Assembly: GCF_000729995.1 (NCBI RefSeq)
Contig: NZ_JNFG01000041.1
Span: 1-54,179, forward strand
Origin: Caballeronia sordidicola
GTDB lineage: Bacteria > Pseudomonadota > Gammaproteobacteria > Burkholderiales > Burkholderiaceae
Length of the DNA stretch: 54,179 nucleotides
Reading direction: 5' to 3'
Each line of letters starts with the position of its first letter. Position 1 is the stretch's first letter. Under the pieces are notes generated by a model that saw only the letters and a list, made by a program, of their open reading frames with translations, had not been told where the DNA came from and ran no database searches. Made by a program: the position numbers and the translations under genes. This document shows, piece by piece, positions 32,609-42,104 of the stretch.

Positions 32609-35221
32609 ATGGGTAAGGGAATTTCGATGCTGCGCCCGGGCAATAGACAAGGCGAACCGGACACGACGGCTTTCACTCCGTTCAGCTCCCGCCCCATTCC
32701 CCGCGCATTGATGCGTAGCCTCGCTTGCTGGCTTGCGTTGCAAACGGCGTTGGCCGTGCCGCTGGCATCGCTGGCAAGCGCCGCGACGGCTAATAACTCG
32801 GCTAGTAACTCAACCAATACCTCGACTAACGCCTCGGCCAGCGCGTCCGCGTCCGGGACCGCTGCCGGAGTTGCTACCGGCGTGGGCGCCGTGCCGCCCC
32901 CCGGCCCGGCCACGCCGTTCAACCGCGCGACCATCGAGCAACCGCAGCTCGCCGTCCCGGTACCGGCGTTCGCACAGGCGGCCTCGGGAGCATTGGGAGG
33001 GTCTGCTGCGCCTCCGGTGCGCACGCTTGCGTCAAAGACGCCCACCACGGCCGAGCCCGGCACGCTGGTGCCTGGCGGCCGCCGCCAAACGCTGACGTTC
33101 TCCGACCTCGGCGCGCTCGATCCGCTGCAACTGCGTGGCACAGATGGCCAGAACGGCGTACCGTTCTCGGTTCGCAGCGACGAAGTCGTGACCGGCGCGG
33201 TGCTGCACCTGATCTACAGCTATTCCCCTTCGCTGCTGCCGTCGATCTCGCAACTCAAGGTGCTGGTCAACGGCGAAGTCGCCGCCACGCTGCCGGTGCC
33301 GCGCGAGCAGGCCGGCATCCTGGTTGCGCGCGACGTCTCCATCGACCCGCGCTTCATCACCGAGTTCAATCACCTCAACGTTCAGTTGATCGGCCATTAC
33401 ACGCAGCAATGCGAGGATCCGTCGAACTCCACGTTGTGGGCGACCGTCAGCAACGCGAGCTCGCTCGACCTCACGTATGCATCGCTTGATAGCAAGCCTG
33501 ACCTGGCCGCGTTGCCTGTGCCTTTCTTCGATCGCCGCGACGTTCGCCGGCTCGAACTGCCGTTCGTGTTCGCGCAGAAACCAAGCGCGGCCACGCTTGA
33601 AGCAGCGGGCGCGGTAGCGTCGTGGTTCGGCTCGCTTAGCGGGTATCGTGGCGCTGTGTTTCCGGCGCAGATCGACAACGTGCCGCTGTCCGGCAATGCC
33701 GTGGTGTTCGCCACCAGTGACCAGCACCCGGCCGGCTTGAAGATCCCCGATATAAACGGCCCGACCATCACGGTGCTGGATCGCGCAAGTGATCCCAATT
33801 CGCCCTCGCGCGGCCGCTTGCTGCTCGTGATGGGACGCAATGACACCGAATTGAAGATCGCAGCGAAGGCGCTCGGCATCGGCCAGAACACGTTGTCCGG
33901 TACGACCGCGACGATCACGCAACTGAACGACTTCGCCCCGCGCAAGCCCTATGACGCGCCGAACTGGCTGCCGACCGACCGGCCCGTGCGTTTCGGCGAA
34001 CTGGCGGAAGCGCGCGACCTGTCGGTGACGGGCTATAACGCCGACGCCGTGCGCGTGAACATGCGCGTGCCGCCCGACCTCTTCATGTGGCAAACGAAGG
34101 GCGTGCCGATCGATCTGGGTTATCGCTACACGGTGCGTCCCGCGCTCGACCGGTCCACGCTGAACATCAACGTGAACGATGGTTTCGTGCAGTCGCTACG
34201 GATTCCGGCGGTGGCCACGTCCACCTTCGATCTCGGCCGCTATTTCAACCGGGTGATGCCCGACCAGACCGCCGCTGCGCGTCGTGAGATCTACTTGCCG
34301 CCGCTGCTGCTCACGCCGCGCTCGCAGTTGCGCCTGCACTTCTACTACGACTACCCGAAGACCGGCGAATGCCAGGGCCGCGTGCTGGATAACGTGGTGG
34401 GTTCCATCGATCCGAATTCGACCATCGACCTCTCGGGCTTCCCGCACTACATGGCGCTGCCCGACCTCGCGGCATTCGCCAATGGCGGCTTCCCGTTCAC
34501 GCGCATGGCCGACCTGTCCGAGACGGCAGTCATCATGCCGAACGATCCCAACTCCGCCGACTTCAGCCTGTACCTGCTGGAGATGGGACGCATGGGGGCA
34601 TCGACGGGTTATCCGGTGACCGGCGTGACCGTCGCCCAGGCCGATCAGGTCGACAATCTCAAAGATAAAGACCTGCTGATCCTGGGCTCCCCCGGCCGCC
34701 AGCCGCTGCTGCAAACCTGGGCGAAGCAGATGCCGTTCTCCGGTGACGGCGATTCGCGCAGCTTCCAGCTCTCCGACGTGGCGTTCAAGGTGGTCGACTG
34801 GTGGCACGGCCCGCATGGTGTCGAGCGCCTGCCGGCGCGCGCCGACCTGTCGCTTGTCAGCTCCAGCGGCGACGCGCTCATTACTGGCTTCGAGTCGCCC
34901 CTGAAAAGCAATCGCAGTGCGGTGGCGCTGATCAGTGCGGCCGGCCAGTCCGACGCAGACCTGTCCGCCGCCTTGCTCGACAACGACATCCTGCCCGAGA
35001 TCCAGGGCGCCATGGCGGTGATCCATGGACGCGACGTGACGGTGACATCGAATGGCGAGGCGTATTACGTCGGCCGCCTGTCGCCGCTGGAGTACATGCG
35101 CTGGGCGTTGTCGTCGCATCCGCTCTTGCTGGTGCTGGGCAGCTTGCTTGCCGCCATCATCATTGCGGCACTGTTCTACCGGTCGCTGCGCGCCATTGCC
35201 GCGCGCCGTTTGAGGGATTGA
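32609..35221 (+). CDS. bcsB: Cellulose synthase regulatory/periplasmic subunit BcsB
   Basis: Periplasmic subunit anchored by a C-terminal helix, 870 residues (E. coli about 780). An N-terminal hydrophobic segment (about 30-55) acts as signal sequence, followed by an unusual Ser/Asn/Thr/Ala-rich low-complexity stretch to about residue 95. The conserved fold starts near LTFSDLGALDPLQLRGTDGQNGVPF and includes TQQCEDPSNSTLWATVS. The last 30 residues (LLLVLGSLLAAIIIAALFY) form the tail anchor that couples to BcsA. It starts 1 bp after the bcsA stop. Confidence 0.95.
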   Translation: MGKGISMLRPGNRQGEPDTTAFTPFSSRPIPRALMRSLACWLALQTALAVPLASLASAATANNSASNSTNTSTNASASASASGTAAGVATGVGAVPPPGPATPFNRATIEQPQLAVPVPAFAQAASGALGGSAAPPVRTLASKTPTTAEPGTLVPGGRRQTLTFSDLGALDPLQLRGTDGQNGVPFSVRSDEVVTGAVLHLIYSYSPSLLPSISQLKVLVNGEVAATLPVPREQAGILVARDVSIDPRFITEFNHLNVQLIGHYTQQCEDPSNSTLWATVSNASSLDLTYASLDSKPDLAALPVPFFDRRDVRRLELPFVFAQKPSAATLEAAGAVASWFGSLSGYRGAVFPAQIDNVPLSGNAVVFATSDQHPAGLKIPDINGPTITVLDRASDPNSPSRGRLLLVMGRNDTELKIAAKALGIGQNTLSGTTATITQLNDFAPRKPYDAPNWLPTDRPVRFGELAEARDLSVTGYNADAVRVNMRVPPDLFMWQTKGVPIDLGYRYTVRPALDRSTLNINVNDGFVQSLRIPAVATSTFDLGRYFNRVMPDQTAAARREIYLPPLLLTPRSQLRLHFYYDYPKTGECQGRVLDNVVGSIDPNSTIDLSGFPHYMALPDLAAFANGGFPFTRMADLSETAVIMPNDPNSADFSLYLLEMGRMGASTGYPVTGVTVAQADQVDNLKDKDLLILGSPGRQPLLQTWAKQMPFSGDGDSRSFQLSDVAFKVVDWWHGPHGVERLPARADLSLVSSSGDALITGFESPLKSNRSAVALISAAGQSDADLSAALLDNDILPEIQGAMAVIHGRDVTVTSNGEAYYVGRLSPLEYMRWALSSHPLLLVLGSLLAAIIIAALFYRSLRAIAARRLRD

Positions 35222-35222
35222 T

Positions 35223-36425
35223 ATGGAGGCTGGTTTCAGACGTGAATCGAAGACTGCAATTCTGGCGCTGGCGTTGATCGGCATGGGGACAACTCTCAGC
35301 GCGCATGCGTCTTCGACGCCCACGCCGCAATGCACGGACTGGAGCGCTTACCGCACGTTCACGGCGCGCTTCGTGCAGGCCGACGGCCGTGTGATCGACT
35401 ACTCCACGCCGACGCAGCAAACAACCTCCGAAGGCCAGTCGTACGCGATGTTCTTCGCACTGGTCGCGAACGACCGCGCGACCTTCGACCGGCTGCTCGC
35501 CTGGACCCGCATTAACCTCGCGGCGAACCAGTTCGAGCCAGGCAATGTGCAACTGCCTTCATGGCAATGGGGCAGGAAGCCGGATGGTTCGTTCGGCGTG
35601 CTCGATCCCAATTCCGCCTCCGATTCCGACCTGTGGATCGCCTACGACCTGCTGCAAGCGGGACGTCTGTGGAACGAGAAGACTTACACGCAACTGGGCA
35701 TGGCGCTGGCCACTCAGATCGTGCGCCACGAAGTGACGAATCTCGCTGGCCTCGGGCCCATGCTGCTGCCTGGTCCGCAAGGGTTCAAAACCGGCGATGT
35801 GACGCGTCTTAATCCGAGCTATTCGCCGTTGCCGGTGTTGCGCGGACTCGCTCGCGAGATGCCGGACGGCCCGTGGAACCAGCTTGCCGAGAACAGCTAT
35901 AAGCTCGTGACGACCACCGCGCCGCACGGCTTTTCTCCTGACTGGGCGGCGTACAAGTCGGGGCAGTTCGTCGTGGATCCGCAGACCGCCGACACCGGCA
36001 GCTATGACGCGATTCGCGTGTATCTGTGGGCCGGGCTGACATCCGGCGCCGATCCGCTTGGCAAGCCGTGGCTTGCCAAGCTCGGCGGCATGCGCCAGGC
36101 CGTCGCGCAAAACGGCTATCCGCCGGAACGCGTGAGCGTGTCGACGGGCGCGACCAGCGGCGAAGGCCCGCTCAGCTACTGGGCTGCGCTCGCACCGTAC
36201 TTCAAGACGCTCGGCGATGATCGCGGCCTGGGCCTTGCGCGCGCGCATCTCGCGGCGCTCGACGCGCCCGTGGCGAACTCGCCAGCTGCAACGTCTGCAA
36301 ATCCTAACCGTGAACCGGTTTATTACGACCGGGTGCTGGGCTTGTTCGGCGCCGGATTTATAGAAGGCCGATACCGTTTCGACGAAGCCGGCCGACTCGT
36401 GCCGAGCTGGAGAAGCGCATGTTGA
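35223..36425 (+). CDS. bcsZ: Endo-1,4-beta-glucanase BcsZ, glycoside hydrolase family 8
   Basis: Periplasmic cellulase of the cellulose operon, 400 residues. A signal peptide ends near AHAS (about residue 26). GH8 hallmarks: TSEGQSYAMFFAL, with Glu about 70 as likely proton donor, then LPSWQWG and ASDSDLWIAYDLLQAGRLW. It trims or edits nascent cellulose and influences export in other species. It begins 1 bp after bcsB and its end overlaps bcsC by 7 bp. Confidence 0.94.
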   Translation: MEAGFRRESKTAILALALIGMGTTLSAHASSTPTPQCTDWSAYRTFTARFVQADGRVIDYSTPTQQTTSEGQSYAMFFALVANDRATFDRLLAWTRINLAANQFEPGNVQLPSWQWGRKPDGSFGVLDPNSASDSDLWIAYDLLQAGRLWNEKTYTQLGMALATQIVRHEVTNLAGLGPMLLPGPQGFKTGDVTRLNPSYSPLPVLRGLAREMPDGPWNQLAENSYKLVTTTAPHGFSPDWAAYKSGQFVVDPQTADTGSYDAIRVYLWAGLTSGADPLGKPWLAKLGGMRQAVAQNGYPPERVSVSTGATSGEGPLSYWAALAPYFKTLGDDRGLGLARAHLAALDAPVANSPAATSANPNREPVYYDRVLGLFGAGFIEGRYRFDEAGRLVPSWRSAC

Positions 36426-39400
36426 AACGGCCCCTGTTCCCCATCAAGCCGCACGCCGGCGCGCGGGCGATTGCGCTGAGCCTCGCGGCGGGCTGCGTCG
36501 CCAATGTGCCTCTGACCGTGTTCGCGCAAGCCGCCAGCAGCGCAGCGACTGCTGGCGCCGTTACCGGCGCCAGCGCCAATTCACCGTTAGCCGTGCTGAT
36601 CGATCAGGGCCGCTACTGGCAAGCGCATCGCCGCGGCGATCTCGCCGAGCAGGCGTGGCAGAAAGTGCTGCGTATCGATCCGAAGCAGCCTGACGCGCTC
36701 TATGGCATGGGTATCATCCTGTCGGACCGCAAGGACGGCAGCGGTGCGCAGCAGTATCTGCAGCGCTTGCGGGAAGCTGCGCCGCAGTATCCGAATATCG
36801 ATGAACTCGGCCGGCGGCTCGGCGAAACCAGCCCGCGCGACCAGACCGTGAACGATGCCCGGCGGCTCGCGCAAAGCGGGCAGACCGCGTCGGCGGTGCA
36901 GGAATACCAGCGGGCGATCGACGGCAAGCCCGCCACGCCCGAACTCACGCTCGAGTATTACCAGGCGCTTGCCGCCACGCCGCAAGGCTGGGATCAGGCG
37001 CGTCAAGGCCTGACGCAGCTTGCGCGCCAAAACCCCAACGACCCGCGCTACGCGCTGGCGCTTGCGCAGCACCTGACCTACCGCGACACCACGCGGCGTG
37101 ACGGTATCGCCCGCTTGCAGCAGTTAAGCACCGACAGCACGGTCGGCGAGGAAGCTAAGAAAAGCTGGCGCCAGGCGCTGCTGTGGCTCGGTGCACGTGC
37201 GTCCGATGCGCCGCTTTATCAAGCGTATTTGCAAGCATCGCCGGATGATCCTGCGGTCAAGGCGCGTTTCGATTCGATGGTCCAGCAAGACAAGCAGGCC
37301 CGCGATCGCGCGCAAGCGGATGCCACTGTCGATGCCCGGGGACGCGAGGTTGCCGAAGGTTTCGCCTCGCTGGATCGTGGCGATATCGTCACGGCGCGCG
37401 CCCGCTTTTCGGCGGTGCTGGCGAACAGCCCGGACGACGGCGATGCGCTCGGCGGCATGGGTATCGCCGCGTTGAAGCAAGAAAAATTCGACGAAGCGCG
37501 CACGTATCTGGAGCGTGCATCGCGTGCCGGCAATCCGGCGCGCTGGAAGGATGCGCTCACGAGCGCGACCTACTGGAGTTATACGAGCGAAGGTATCGGC
37601 GCGCGCAGCAATGGCGAGATCGCGAAGGCGAGGTCGATGTTCGAGCGCGCGATCGCGCTGAATCCGTCGGACACCACTGCGCAGACCATGCTCGGTGAAA
37701 CGCTGCTCAACAGCGGCGACCCGCGCGGCGCTGAACAGGCCTACCGGATGGCACTGCGCCGTCAGGCCGACAATCCGGACGCCATTCGCGGACTGGTCGG
37801 TGCACTGGCCGCGCAAGGCCGCGGCGACGAGGCGCTCAGCTTCGCGAACCAGTTGAACGCGGAACAGCAGGCGAAGGCTGGCGGCATCAACAAGCTGCGC
37901 GGCGAAGCGCAGGCGGCGCAAGCGCGCGTGGCGGAAGCACGCGGCGACCTGGGCACCGCGCGCAGTCTCTTCGAAGATGCGCTGCTGAACAATCCCGACG
38001 ATGTCTGGATGCGGCTCGACCTTGCCCGCATCTATGTGCGCCAAGGTGCGGTCGGCAATGCGCGCAGCATGATGGACGGCTTGCTCGCCACGCACCCCGA
38101 CATGACCGATGCGCTTTATGCAAGCGCGCTGCTCTCGGCTGAGACGCAGGACTGGGCGACGGGGTTATCGCAGCTGGAACGGATCCCGGTCAGCCAGCGC
38201 ACGACGGCCATGACCGTGCTGCAACATCGCTTATGGGTGCATACGCAGGCGGATCTCGCGAACCGGATGTCGCGTGCCGGGCAGACGCAACAAGCCGAAG
38301 CCATTCTGCAAGGCGCCACGCCGACTGCCCAGGGCAGCCCGGAACTGATCGGCGTGCTGGCGTCGTCGTATCTGCAGGCGGGCGACACCATGCGCGCGTT
38401 GTCGCTGGTGCGCGGCGCAATGGCTGCTGCCCCCGACGACACTGGCCTGCTGCTGCAATACGCAGGTATCCTGACGGCCGTTCCCGTGACTGCAGGCCGG
38501 ACAGATCCGCAGCAGCAAGCCGAACTGAGTTCGGTCATGCGCCGGCTGGCGGCTTCCCAGCTCACGCCGCAGCAACGTATCGACTTCAACAACCTGAACA
38601 TCGGCATTGTGGTGAAACAGGCTGATACCGTGCGCCAGCGCGGGGACCTGGCAAGCGCCTACGATGTAATCGCGCCCTGGCTTGCCGCCATGCCCGATAA
38701 CCCCGATCTTCAAGGCGCGCTGGCCCGTTTGTACACCTCCGCAGGAGACGACCGCAGCGCACTCGCGAGTTATCGCGCGGCGCTGGCTCGACGTCCTGAC
38801 GACATCGATTTGCAGGTCGCAGCGATTGGCGCCGCGACCGGCGCGAGAGAATTCTCGTTTGCCGAGGCAACGGCGAATCAGGCGCTGCGCGCAGCGCCTG
38901 AGGATCCCCGCGTGCTCGCCGCGACCGGCCGCATGTATCACGCCGAGGGCAAGCTTTCGCTGGCATCGCGTTATTTGCAGCAGGCGTTGATCGCAGCGAA
39001 TACGCCTGTGGGTCAAACGGCGCGTGTCGCCGGCCAGGGTGCGCAACCTAACGTGCCGCGCGGCTGGGAATCAGCGATGCAGCGCATCGGGTCCATGCCC
39101 CTGCCCGGCACCAATCCATTTGAAGGCAAGACCGCCGTCGATACGTCATCAGGCGCATCGGGCGCAGCGACCGGTCCGCTGAGCGGACTGTTCTCGCGCT
39201 CGACCACGCCGATGCCCGGACTGCCCAATGGGTCGTCCAGCGGGCCGTCCACTTATCTCCAGCCTTCTTCACCGACGCAGAACGTGCCGAACTATTTGCC
39301 CCCGCCTCAACCCGCGCCTTATTCGACACCGTATGTCGCGCCCTATTCGACGCCGGGCAATGGTGCGCGCCCGGTAGCGGCAAGCGGCGGATACGGTCCG

Positions 39401-41164
39401 GATACGTCCGGTTCAAGCCAGTCTGGTGGGCCGGCTGCAGCGCCGCTGCAGCCTTATCCGGGGCAAGGGCCGGCTCAGGATTCGGGACAGTATCAGGGGC
39501 AATACCAGGCTCAGGGGCAGGCTCAATATCAGCAGCCGAATCAACAGCAGCCTTATCAACAACAGCAGCCGTATCCGGCTCAGTACCAGCAAGCTCAGCA
39601 GCCGTACGACGCGGCGGTGAGTTCGCCGTGGCCCATGTCGCCCGCTGCGCGCGAAGCACAAGCGAACGCTCAGCAGCCGCAACCCCGCACGTATTCGAGC
39701 GCGTCGGCAGCGAAGTCGAAACATACGGCAACGCGCAAGCAAGCCACGTCGCGTAATAGCCGCCAAGCCGATGAAACGGACTACAGGCAGCAGCCTTACC
39801 CGCAGCAGCAACAGCAGTATGCGCAGCAGGGGTACGGGTATCCGCAGCAACAACAACCGTACGCGAACCAGGGCTACGGGCAGCCCTATATTCCGCAACC
39901 GCCCGCGGGTTATGGCTACGCTCCCGCGCAAACGGCTCAGGCGTACTCAGGCATGGCGGGCAACAATCCGACGACCGTGGCAAACGCACAAACGCTGGGC
40001 GTCGCCGACGAACTCGCGCAAATCAACCGCGCCCGGTCGAGCACGGTGTCGGGCGGCATCATCTTTCGCCAACGCACGGGTGAGGACGGGCTGTCGAACC
40101 TGACGGATATCGAAGCGCCGGTGGAGGGTCGCATCGCGGCAGGGAACGGGCATATTGTCGTGACGGCGACGCCGATCACGTTGGATGCCGGTGATGCGCA
40201 ATCGACGGCCGACACGCTCAAGCGCTTTGGCTCCGGACAGGCCGCATCGACCCTTAACAATAATTACGGCAATCAAACGGCGAGCGGCGTGGGCTTGTCC
40301 GTGGGATACGAAACGAACAGCGTCAAGCTCGATGTCGGCACCACGCCGCTCGGCTTTCTTGAAGAAAGCGTGGTCGGCGGCGCACAGTACAACGGCAAGA
40401 TAACGGACAAGGTTTCGTACTCGATCGCCGTCGCACGCCGGGCGGTTACTGACAGCTTGCTCTCGTATGCAGGGACACGCGACCAAGGTCATCAATTGCA
40501 ATGGGGTGGCGTCACATCGAATGGCGGACGTGCGGATCTCGGCTGGGACGACGGAACGAGCGGCGTGTACGTGAACTACGCGTTCCAGTACTACGAGGGC
40601 ACCAATGTCGCGAGCAACACGGCCGAGAAAGGCGGCGGCGGTTTCTATACGCGCCTGTTCCAGGACGGAAACACCACGCTGACGGCGGGCGTGAACACCA
40701 CGCTGATGCACTACGACAAGAACCTGTCGTACTTCACCTATGGCCAGGGCGGTTACTTCAGCCCGCAGCAGTACATGATCCTGAACCTGCCGGTCGAGTA
40801 TATGGGCCGCAATGGCGCGTTCACCTACGACCTCAAGGGTTCGATCGGCGTGCAGCACTACCGGCAGGATTCTTCGGATTATTTCCCGATCACCGGCAAC
40901 GTCCAGCCGGGAAGTTCGGGGCCCAGCGGCAGCGTGTATCCCAGCAGCAGCAAGACAGGCATCTCGTATTCGTTCAGCGCAACGGCCGAATATCAACTTG
41001 CACCGCAGCTCACGGTCGGGGCGACAGCGTCTCTTGGCAATGCGTATCAGTATCGCGAATATCTGGCCGCCGTGTACGTGCGGTACAGCTTCACGAAACA
41101 AGCCGGCGCACTGTCCTTCCCGCCGACGCCGCTGGCGTCGCCGTATCTGTCGCTAACGAATTGA
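36419..41164 (+). CDS. bcsC: Cellulose export outer-membrane protein BcsC with long Gln/Tyr-rich linker
   Basis: Cellulose exporter of 1581 residues; E. coli BcsC is 1157. A signal peptide ends near residue 40. Tandem TPR repeats run to about residue 900. Between about 930 and 1180 lies a linker very rich in Gln, Tyr, Pro and Gly (for example QQPYQQQQPYPAQYQQ). Then comes the conserved C-terminal outer-membrane beta-barrel domain starting near SGGIIFRQRTGEDGLSNL and ending LASPYLSLTN. Most of the extra length relative to E. coli comes from the linker. The TPR part scaffolds the periplasmic complex and the barrel exports glucan. The start overlaps bcsZ by 7 bp. Last gene of the operon, followed by a terminator. 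Confidence 0.94.
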   Translation: MLKRPLFPIKPHAGARAIALSLAAGCVANVPLTVFAQAASSAATAGAVTGASANSPLAVLIDQGRYWQAHRRGDLAEQAWQKVLRIDPKQPDALYGMGIILSDRKDGSGAQQYLQRLREAAPQYPNIDELGRRLGETSPRDQTVNDARRLAQSGQTASAVQEYQRAIDGKPATPELTLEYYQALAATPQGWDQARQGLTQLARQNPNDPRYALALAQHLTYRDTTRRDGIARLQQLSTDSTVGEEAKKSWRQALLWLGARASDAPLYQAYLQASPDDPAVKARFDSMVQQDKQARDRAQADATVDARGREVAEGFASLDRGDIVTARARFSAVLANSPDDGDALGGMGIAALKQEKFDEARTYLERASRAGNPARWKDALTSATYWSYTSEGIGARSNGEIAKARSMFERAIALNPSDTTAQTMLGETLLNSGDPRGAEQAYRMALRRQADNPDAIRGLVGALAAQGRGDEALSFANQLNAEQQAKAGGINKLRGEAQAAQARVAEARGDLGTARSLFEDALLNNPDDVWMRLDLARIYVRQGAVGNARSMMDGLLATHPDMTDALYASALLSAETQDWATGLSQLERIPVSQRTTAMTVLQHRLWVHTQADLANRMSRAGQTQQAEAILQGATPTAQGSPELIGVLASSYLQAGDTMRALSLVRGAMAAAPDDTGLLLQYAGILTAVPVTAGRTDPQQQAELSSVMRRLAASQLTPQQRIDFNNLNIGIVVKQADTVRQRGDLASAYDVIAPWLAAMPDNPDLQGALARLYTSAGDDRSALASYRAALARRPDDIDLQVAAIGAATGAREFSFAEATANQALRAAPEDPRVLAATGRMYHAEGKLSLASRYLQQALIAANTPVGQTARVAGQGAQPNVPRGWESAMQRIGSMPLPGTNPFEGKTAVDTSSGASGAATGPLSGLFSRSTTPMPGLPNGSSSGPSTYLQPSSPTQNVPNYLPPPQPAPYSTPYVAPYSTPGNGARPVAASGGYGPDTSGSSQSGGPAAAPLQPYPGQGPAQDSGQYQGQYQAQGQAQYQQPNQQQPYQQQQPYPAQYQQAQQPYDAAVSSPWPMSPAAREAQANAQQPQPRTYSSASAAKSKHTATRKQATSRNSRQADETDYRQQPYPQQQQQYAQQGYGYPQQQQPYANQGYGQPYIPQPPAGYGYAPAQTAQAYSGMAGNNPTTVANAQTLGVADELAQINRARSSTVSGGIIFRQRTGEDGLSNLTDIEAPVEGRIAAGNGHIVVTATPITLDAGDAQSTADTLKRFGSGQAASTLNNNYGNQTASGVGLSVGYETNSVKLDVGTTPLGFLEESVVGGAQYNGKITDKVSYSIAVARRAVTDSLLSYAGTRDQGHQLQWGGVTSNGGRADLGWDDGTSGVYVNYAFQYYEGTNVASNTAEKGGGGFYTRLFQDGNTTLTAGVNTTLMHYDKNLSYFTYGQGGYFSPQQYMILNLPVEYMGRNGAFTYDLKGSIGVQHYRQDSSDYFPITGNVQPGSSGPSGSVYPSSSKTGISYSFSATAEYQLAPQLTVGATASLGNAYQYREYLAAVYVRYSFTKQAGALSFPPTPLASPYLSLTN

Positions 41165-41186
41165 TAAGGTAATCAATTAAACGTAA

Positions 41187-41224
41187 AAAAAGTGGATTGG
41201 GCGGGTTCGCTCAATCCACTTTTT
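41187..41224. terminator. Bidirectional rho-independent terminator after bcsC
   Basis: A 13-bp perfect stem, AAAAAGTGGATTG with CAATCCACTTTTT, around a 12-base loop. There is an A run on one side and a T run on the other, so it can stop transcription from bcsC (plus) and from the convergent SDR gene (minus). It begins 23 bp after the bcsC stop. Confidence 0.88.
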
Positions 41225-41287
41225 CGTGACGCCACGGCAGCGGGTATTTGATGACGTTCAGGCATCTACCGCGCTTCGTCCAGTCCC

Positions 41288-42040
41288 CTAAACCAGCACC
41301 GCCCCGCCGTCCACCACATACGTCTGTCCCGTTGCGAACCCACTTTCCATCAGGAACAGATACGCCGCCGCGACATCGCGTGCCTCGCCCACTCGTCCGA
41401 CGGGAAAATGCTTGCCGGCTTGTTCGTACATGGCTTGCCGGTCCTCTTCTGACATGTCCTGCCATAGGTTCGTCGCGATCAATCCTGGCGACACCGCATT
41501 CACGCGCAACGGCGCCAATTCGACAGCAAGCGCGCGCGTGAGCGCTTCCATTGCTCCGCATACGCTTGCGCCGAATGCCCAGCCGCTGCGTGGACGCAAC
41601 GCCGCGACACCCGTTGTCAGCACGATCGAACCACCCGCCACGATGTGCGGCGCGCCGTATTTGACCGCGGCGAGCGCGCCCCAATAGCGGATATCGAAGG
41701 CGCGTCTTGCCTGCGATAAATCCGTCGCGGCGACCTCACCAAGCCGCAGCGAATCGCCTGCGGTGAACACCAGATGATCGAAGCTGCCGATCGCGTTGAA
41801 AAACGCTTCGATAGCGTGTTCATCGGCGAGATCGAGCGCGTGGCCCTCAGCATTCGATCCAAGCGCAGTGACGGCGGCCTCGATACGTCCCGCATGTCTC
41901 GATCCAATCACGACGTGCGCGCCTTCGGCCAGCGCATACTCCGCCACCGCATAGCCGATACCCGATGAACCGCCGAGCACGATCACTGTCTTGCCATCGA
42001 GCCGGCCTTCAGGCGCTGTGTTTTTCCCCGTTCGAGTCAT
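41288..42040 (-). CDS. Short-chain dehydrogenase family protein lacking the YxxxK motif
   Basis: Rossmann-fold SDR of 250 residues. The cofactor motif GGSSGIGYAVAEYAL and the late motif VNAVSPGLIATNLW are intact. Where the catalytic YGASK should be, the sequence reads FGASV (in GWAFGASVCGAMEAL), so both the catalytic Tyr and Lys are replaced. The usual Ser position (in SIVLTTGVAAL) is also changed. It may be a non-catalytic regulator or use a different mechanism. The ATG at 42040 has AGGAG eight bases upstream; the frame is open to 42118. It is 64 bp downstream of the NmrA-like gene and probably co-transcribed with it. Confidence 0.85.
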   Translation of the reverse strand: MTRTGKNTAPEGRLDGKTVIVLGGSSGIGYAVAEYALAEGAHVVIGSRHAGRIEAAVTALGSNAEGHALDLADEHAIEAFFNAIGSFDHLVFTAGDSLRLGEVAATDLSQARRAFDIRYWGALAAVKYGAPHIVAGGSIVLTTGVAALRPRSGWAFGASVCGAMEALTRALAVELAPLRVNAVSPGLIATNLWQDMSEEDRQAMYEQAGKHFPVGRVGEARDVAAAYLFLMESGFATGQTYVVDGGAVLV

Positions 42041-42104
42041 TGGTTGTACTCCTGAATAAATGTGAATGCTCGTAAGCCTGATCCAAAGGATCGACGCCCT
42101 TCTT

